Shown here: piece after piece, positions 59,365 through 64,000 of the stretch
How the letters are laid out: every line of letters begins with the position of its first letter
Numbering within the stretch: the first letter of the stretch is position 1
Assembly: GCF_051622035.1 (NCBI RefSeq)
Contig: NC_135358.1
Location: forward strand, 13,330,001-13,394,000
DNA: 64,000 nt
Direction: 5' to 3'
Origin: Arctopsyche grandis
Taxonomy: Eukaryota > Arthropoda > Insecta > Trichoptera > Hydropsychidae
Translations under genes and position numbers: made by a program
The notes under the pieces: model-generated
The model's database searches: none
Seen by the model: the letters and a program-made list of their open reading frames with translations, nothing else
What the model was told of the DNA's origin: nothing

Positions 59365-59534
59365 CAGTGGCGTGCGGTATAAGTCTCTCTCCTCCCGTCG
59401 TACATCCTCACTTAATTTGCGCGAGCAGGATACAACAGGAACAAGAGAAACAGGATTTTCCTCCCGTATCCTGTGCGCGCACATTAAACAAGGCTGTATG
59501 ACAAAAAGAGAGATAATCTCACCGCATGCCACTG
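59365..59534. mobile_element. 170-bp non-autonomous hAT MITE
   Basis: Ends CAGTGGCGTGCGGT and ACCGCATGCCACTG with ATATATAT on both sides (59357-59364, 59535-59542). The ends match the 50100-53008 hAT. The body (59409-59488) is the same module as the core of the 55931-56321 palindrome. A frame across it is not a gene. Confidence 0.9.
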
Positions 59535-59554
59535 ATATATATTATACATATATA

Positions 59555-59655
59555 CATAGTACCGTTTACCATGCGCCCTTTTTTTTTTTTGATCTTTCGA
59601 CTTAAGATCTTTCGATTTTCGATCTTTGCCTTCCGATATTTGCTTTTTTGTGATC
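59555..59655. repeat. Fragment of the palindrome's outer module
   Basis: ACCGTTTACCATGCGCCC, a T-run, then GATCTTTCGACTTAAGATCT and CTTTGCCTTCCGATATTTGC match 56206-56290. Confidence 0.8.
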
Positions 59656-60645
59656 GTATTCGAAAGTTAAATCGGAAGTTTGTAAATCGCTACAACCTGA
59701 TTTGAAAACTGGGCCGCTTGATTAAAGATAAACAACGAACCTCAGTGAACTTTGATTTTCATTATTGTCATTATTGACTACTGTACAACTAATCAAATTA
59801 AATTTTCATATTAATTTAATTTTACTTATGCATGCGTATCAGGTTTTCGAATATCATCATAAAAAATTACATCGGTACTTTGTATGTGTATAATCAATAA
59901 ATAAGGATTTTCAATCACATTTTTAACTATCTAGCATTGAAATATCGAAATCTGTTTATTTAAATACTGCTATAATTTTTAAAATTCATAAATGTAATTA
60001 TATACATAAAATTCGTAATTTAATACAATGTACGTATTTGTATATGTATATATATGTTCACACACATCTAAAGTATGCTTTTTTTATTTGGTAAAAAAGT
60101 GCCAAAATCTTGCTATGCTTTATATTCATTCCAACACCTTGATAAGCGTCGAACAAACATTACGTGAACAATTTTTGTTGATTCATTATTTATCAATAAA
60201 ATTGTATTATATATTTGATGAATTATTTTTACCACATTTCAAACACTAAGAAAATCCACGATGTCTTAATTAACGACGCTAACTTATTATTCATCAGTTG
60301 TAAGACGTCCTTCCTGTAGCGACGAAAAAGTTTTTGGAATTCTAACCGTATGTAAGGATTCATAAATATATTTCAACGTTCATTGCATATATAATTAAAA
60401 TTTGTTAAAACGTCAATTATGTTCAATTTCTCAATTGAAAAGAATATCATGTCTACGATAATCAGCAAATATTTTTGTTCAAATGTTACAAATAACGTCA
60501 TCAATATAGCACAATTTACAGAAGGAGTATAAATAATAGTGTTTAGCAGAATTTTTTTTTATATACATAGACAGGTACATATCAATGACGTATCGTGGAA
60601 AGTTCCCTGTTATTATTGCTTTACTTACGTGTACGAGAGCAGAAT
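59656..60645. other. Intergenic: no recognised feature
   Basis: AT-rich. Frames at 60028-60249 and 60479-60673 show no motif. Confidence 0.5.
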
Positions 60646-60905
60646 ATAGGTTTATCATTCCAAATTGACCCATTTACATTTTAAAATGACCCCTTTTCAT
60701 TCCAAATTGTTCCTTTTGTATTTCAAATTGACGTTGAAAACGGGTCAATTTTAAATGAAAAAGGTTTAATTTGAAATGAAAAGGAACAATTTGGAATGAA
60801 AAACCTGTACAAGGGGACCTCTTTCATTTCAAATTGACATTGAAAAGGGGTCAATTTTAAATGAAAAAGGATCAATTTGGAATGATAAACCTGTACAAGG
60901 GGACT
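60646..60905. repeat. Short-word block (AAATGAAAAGGGGTCAATTT type) with inverted ends
   Basis: AGGTTTATCATTCCAAATTG at 60649 pairs with CAATTTGGAATGATAAACCT at 60873. Inside, AAATTGAC, AAATGAAAAAGG and GGAATGA words recur in both orientations, and a unit ending CCTGTACAAGGGGAC is tandemly repeated (60806 and 60890). Confidence 0.8.
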
Positions 60906-60976
60906 AGACTAGGTTACGATTTTCGTGACACGCTACTGGTACAGCATGAATGAATTTATGTTATTTTCCACCTCAG

Positions 60977-61031
60977 TGAGCGTAGGTTACCAGAGATTTG
61001 TTTAGCCGATTTGTCTGGTAGCCTGCGCTCA
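60977..61031. repeat. Small hairpin, 18-bp stem
   Basis: TGAGCGTAGGTTACCAGA, a 19-base loop, then TCTGGTAGCCTGCGCTCA; 16 of 18 positions pair. It could be a MITE relic or a structured RNA; there is no further support. Confidence 0.5.
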
Positions 61032-61586
61032 TCATTATTTTCATAATTGGGTGCGATGTACGAGTGAATTTTGATCTTATATCTTACATTGTTTTGTATT
61101 CAGGGCTGGTTCTTGTACATATGTACAAATATTGGTGCTGACTGTTGATGCAAAACATACCCTTATATTTAAACATCATTATATATTTTGTGACTTCTTC
61201 TATTGTTTGAACTTTTGCTGCTATTTTTATGTATATGTATAAATATTTATTTTTTTGTTATATTTTCTACCATTGTGGCCCATTCAAATATTTTGTAATA
61301 CCACAATGATCAAAACTTTAAAAAAATAAATTAATATTATCTTTTAATTAAATATTATATATATTTTACATAAATACTCTCATTACATTTGATATTTTAA
61401 ATTATATAATTTTGTTTACATACAGTTCTATTTTCTTTAAAATGTTATTTTTCATTTGATTCATGGACGAATTCACACGTATTTGGACCAGTGTCACTCG
61501 TTTGACGTGTTTGGCGTTTACGTTTCGCGGTTGATGTTCAAAATATAAATTCATCCACTGAATTGATTTCCTTATAATATTTAACG
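61032..61586. other. ISY1 upstream region
   Basis: Holds a retroposon 3' end (hairpin ACCATTGTGG ... CCACAATGAT plus an A-rich tail, 61269-61330). The last 110 bases before ISY1 are more GC-rich (CACTCGTTTGACGTGTTTGG) and probably contain its start site. No TATA box is evident. Confidence 0.45.
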
Positions 61587-62940
61587 ATGGTAAGTAAGAC
61601 AAATTATTTTCTTCATTATAAAATATGAAAACTGTTGTTCAAATTCCAATAACAAATATTATAACCTCTAAATATTTTCACAGGCGAGAAACGCGGAAAA
61701 AGCCATGTAAGTAAATTTAAATTCGAGCAATTTTTGTAGATTTTTATTTATCAGTACAATTGTTTTAAGTTTTTATGTATTTATTTTAACAATTCAGGAC
61801 TACTTTGGCACGGTGGCGTGCCGCTCAAGTTCAAGAAGCCGGAGGTCTCAACAAAGAAAGACGACCATTTTTAGCATCAGAGTGCGGAGATCTTCCTCAA
61901 GCAGAAAAATGGCGACTACAAATCATCGGTGAAATAGCAAAAAAAGTCGCTCAAATACAGAATGGTAAAAAGAAAACCTCACATACTCTTTAGTTCATAG
62001 CAAAAAAACACTATTTATAAATGAATGTAAATCATTATAAATATATTGATTACTATTACAGCTGGCTTGGGTGAATTTCGAATACGAGATCTTAATGACG
62101 AAATCAATAAACTGTTAAGAGAGAAACGACATTGGGAAGATCAGATACGCGAACTTGGTGGACCTGATTACTTCCGAGTCGGACCGAGGATGTTGGATCA
62201 TGAAGGCCGAGAAGTTCCCGGAAATCGAGGTTACAGATATTTTGGAGCCGCTAAAGACTTGCCTGGTAATAACTATTTTCATCAATATAATAAAAAATAT
62301 GTGTGTGTGTGTGTACATTCAATAATATAATTTTGTATTTTGTTTTTCCATACAGGGGTTAGAGAATTATTTGATCAAGCGCCACCCTTACCCCCTCGTA
62401 AAACACGTACTGAGCTAATGAGAGATATAGATGCTGACTATTATGGTTACAGAGATGATGATGATGGCTTGTTACTACCTCTTGAAAAAGAAGCTGAAAA
62501 AATTGGTATGCAATTAACTACAATTTTAATTTCCTTGAATCGTTTCAACGAGTTATATATTATATTATAATACTATCTTGTATATAGCGAGATCGAAGGC
62601 AATTGAAGAATGGAAAGCCAAAAAAGAAAGTGGTGTTACCGATGAGGAATCAGCAGAAACTGATGCAGAAGACATTTACAATACAGTGGTAAGTATTAAT
62701 AAGGTGTTTATTAGCCTCGCATTAAGAATTATTTGATTTTAAATGCTTATAAACTAATTTCAGATTGATGATACTGGTGGTGCAGAAGACCCAACTGCAA
62801 GTTCAATGTCACAACAGTCACAATATACATCTCACGTCCCAGTACCATCACAAAAAGACGTAGAAGAAGCGTTACTCAGAAAAAAGAAACAAGAATTGTT
62901 AGACAAATATGGTTGTATGGATGTTAAACTAGAATCATAA
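61587..62940 (+). CDS. ISY1: Pre-mRNA splicing factor ISY1, complete, seven exons
   Basis: Exons 61587-61589, 61684-61706, 61798-61964, 62062-62265, 62356-62505, 62588-62688 and 62764-62940 join in frame to 274 codons plus stop; all introns are GT-AG and 75-97 bp. The protein begins MARNAEKAMTTLARWRAAQ and contains RRPFLASECGDLPQAEKWR, NAGLGEFRIRDLNDEINKLL, LGGPDYFRVGP, GNRGYRYFGAAKDLPGVREL, an acidic tract (TDEESAETDAED) and the C-terminal HVPVPSQKDVEEALLRKKKQ. ISY1 is a nuclear factor of the Prp19-associated complex that helps hold the spliceosome's catalytic core around the first splicing step. Length is close to the usual 280 or so. The first exon codes only for the Met. AATAAA signals lie at 62943 and 63173. 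Confidence 0.97.
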
Positions 62941-63849
62941 TAAATAAAATAAATAATCGTTTCTTGACTTTAAGTGGTATATTTAATATAAAAATTTTAT
63001 ATTAAAAATATGTATGTTTCTCATCTCTACCCATTAAAAACCACTGTCAAAAAATTTAATAGTACAAGAATTCAATATGTATCTACTTTAAACAATTTGT
63101 ATTGTGTATAATATATAATTAAGACCTTTTCAAATTTATATTTTAATTACACTTTCATAAACAAAATATTTTAATAAAAAACAACTGATTGATTTATCGA
63201 ATTTCATTTCTGTAAATCCTTATATCCCATTTTATGATTAATTTTAGATAACTTGACAGATATATAAAATAATAATATCCCCTTAAATGAAAAAAGTATA
63301 TTAAAATGTTTTACCAGGTTTTTGGGAAAAAAACCATTATGACTTTAAACTTTCCTTACCACTTTCATTTAATACAGATTTTACTTCTTGAAACATTAAA
63401 TAGATTAAAATAATTCAAATGTATTCCAGTTGTAGTATGTTATCTGGCATTTTAGATAATTCATATTCGAATATAGATTAACTAGTGGATATGTTTCTAG
63501 AGGCAAAAATCCATGTATATATTGACTTCAGATCAGATCTTTTTACAGAATATATACAACAATACGTTATTACTTACTATTCCAAAGTATATATGTATAA
63601 TATAGTTTCCTATTAAGATACGATTATGTGTTCGAAACAAAAATGTGACTTCAACTCAAATTACTAGTCAAGTGTGACTTTCACGAAAAGCAGTTATGTG
63701 GATAAAATACGTACATCAAAATCAAGTTACATTGAAAGCCTATGTAGGTTCTGTGAATCTGTTGTGTTGATATGGAACAAGATGTGACTAGGAAACAAGG
63801 ATGTGACGGAAACTTATGTGAAAACAATGAAAAGCTTGCAGGTGCAACA
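62941..63849. other. ISY1 3' flank: no further gene
   Basis: AT-rich 3' UTR and intergenic DNA with poly(A) signals near 62943 and 63173. Nothing else is recognised. Confidence 0.5.
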
Positions 63850-64000
63850 TTAAATATTTTATTATTTATTTATTGCCAGGCAATATCATAACATAGGCTC
63901 ATCGATGATTGCAGAAAAGCCCTCAATGCGTCAACAAATCAGCACAGAGATCGAAATCTCCCTTGTATATTTTATTATTGGAATGTTCGGCACAAATTTT
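63850..64000 (-). repeat. Probable retroposon 3' end at the window edge
   Basis: TATTTATTATTTATTTATTG (minus-strand AAATA tail) followed by a moderately GC-rich body, like the tails at 3970 and 4417. It is cut by the window end. Confidence 0.4.

Overview
The window is eukaryotic nuclear DNA. It is AT-rich, with compact GT-AG introns in one gene and introns of tens of kilobases in the other. It is full of non-LTR retrotransposons, hAT elements, Helitrons, MITEs, tRNA-derived SINEs and (TA)n arrays. The peptides of both host genes read as insect-like, so the source is most likely an insect; I cannot name the order.

Two host genes are present, pointing away from each other. On the minus strand are the first four coding exons of the MAGUK scaffold kinase gene CASK (56972-56914, 35652-35540, 1036-931, 376-299). 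They encode residues 1-118 plus a split codon of the N-terminal kinase domain, and the gene runs off the left edge. CASK introns 1 (21.3 kb) and 2 (34.5 kb) fill most of the window. On the plus strand, 61587-62940 holds the complete seven-exon gene for the spliceosome factor ISY1 (274 aa). About 4.6 kb separates the two start codons.

The CASK introns are built from layered mobile DNA. Intron 2 (1037-35539) holds LINE 3' ends, SINEs, a hAT element with an exact 8-bp target duplication (15344-17886) that was itself invaded by a LINE, a full-length RTE-type LINE with a frameshift (22640-26353), a second LINE family (30445-31425), Helitron termini, a 14-bp minisatellite (32618-33167) and a foldback MITE (33683-34401). 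It also holds several GC-richer unique islands that could be regulatory. Intron 1 (35653-56913) holds a Helitron with both ends, SINEs, further RTE copies and a degenerate hAT.

Intron 1 also contains the most striking object in the window: a 12.9-kb inverted-repeat element (43521-56459). It has 2.5-2.9 kb arms and is flanked by the direct repeat TATATTA(G). An RTE with an uninterrupted 985-codon ORF and a hAT broken by one homopolymer frameshift lie inside its centre. One arm also carries a 391-bp near-perfect palindrome absent from the other.

A recurring theme is DNA built from one short word repeated in both orientations, often folding into a large hairpin (43665-43880, 46640-47005, 53400-53545, 55931-56321, 58982-59256, 60646-60905). 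These blocks have unrelated words but a similar architecture, and several share flanking modules. I regard them and the giant inverted repeat as the best candidates for something not yet described. All boundaries were read by eye.
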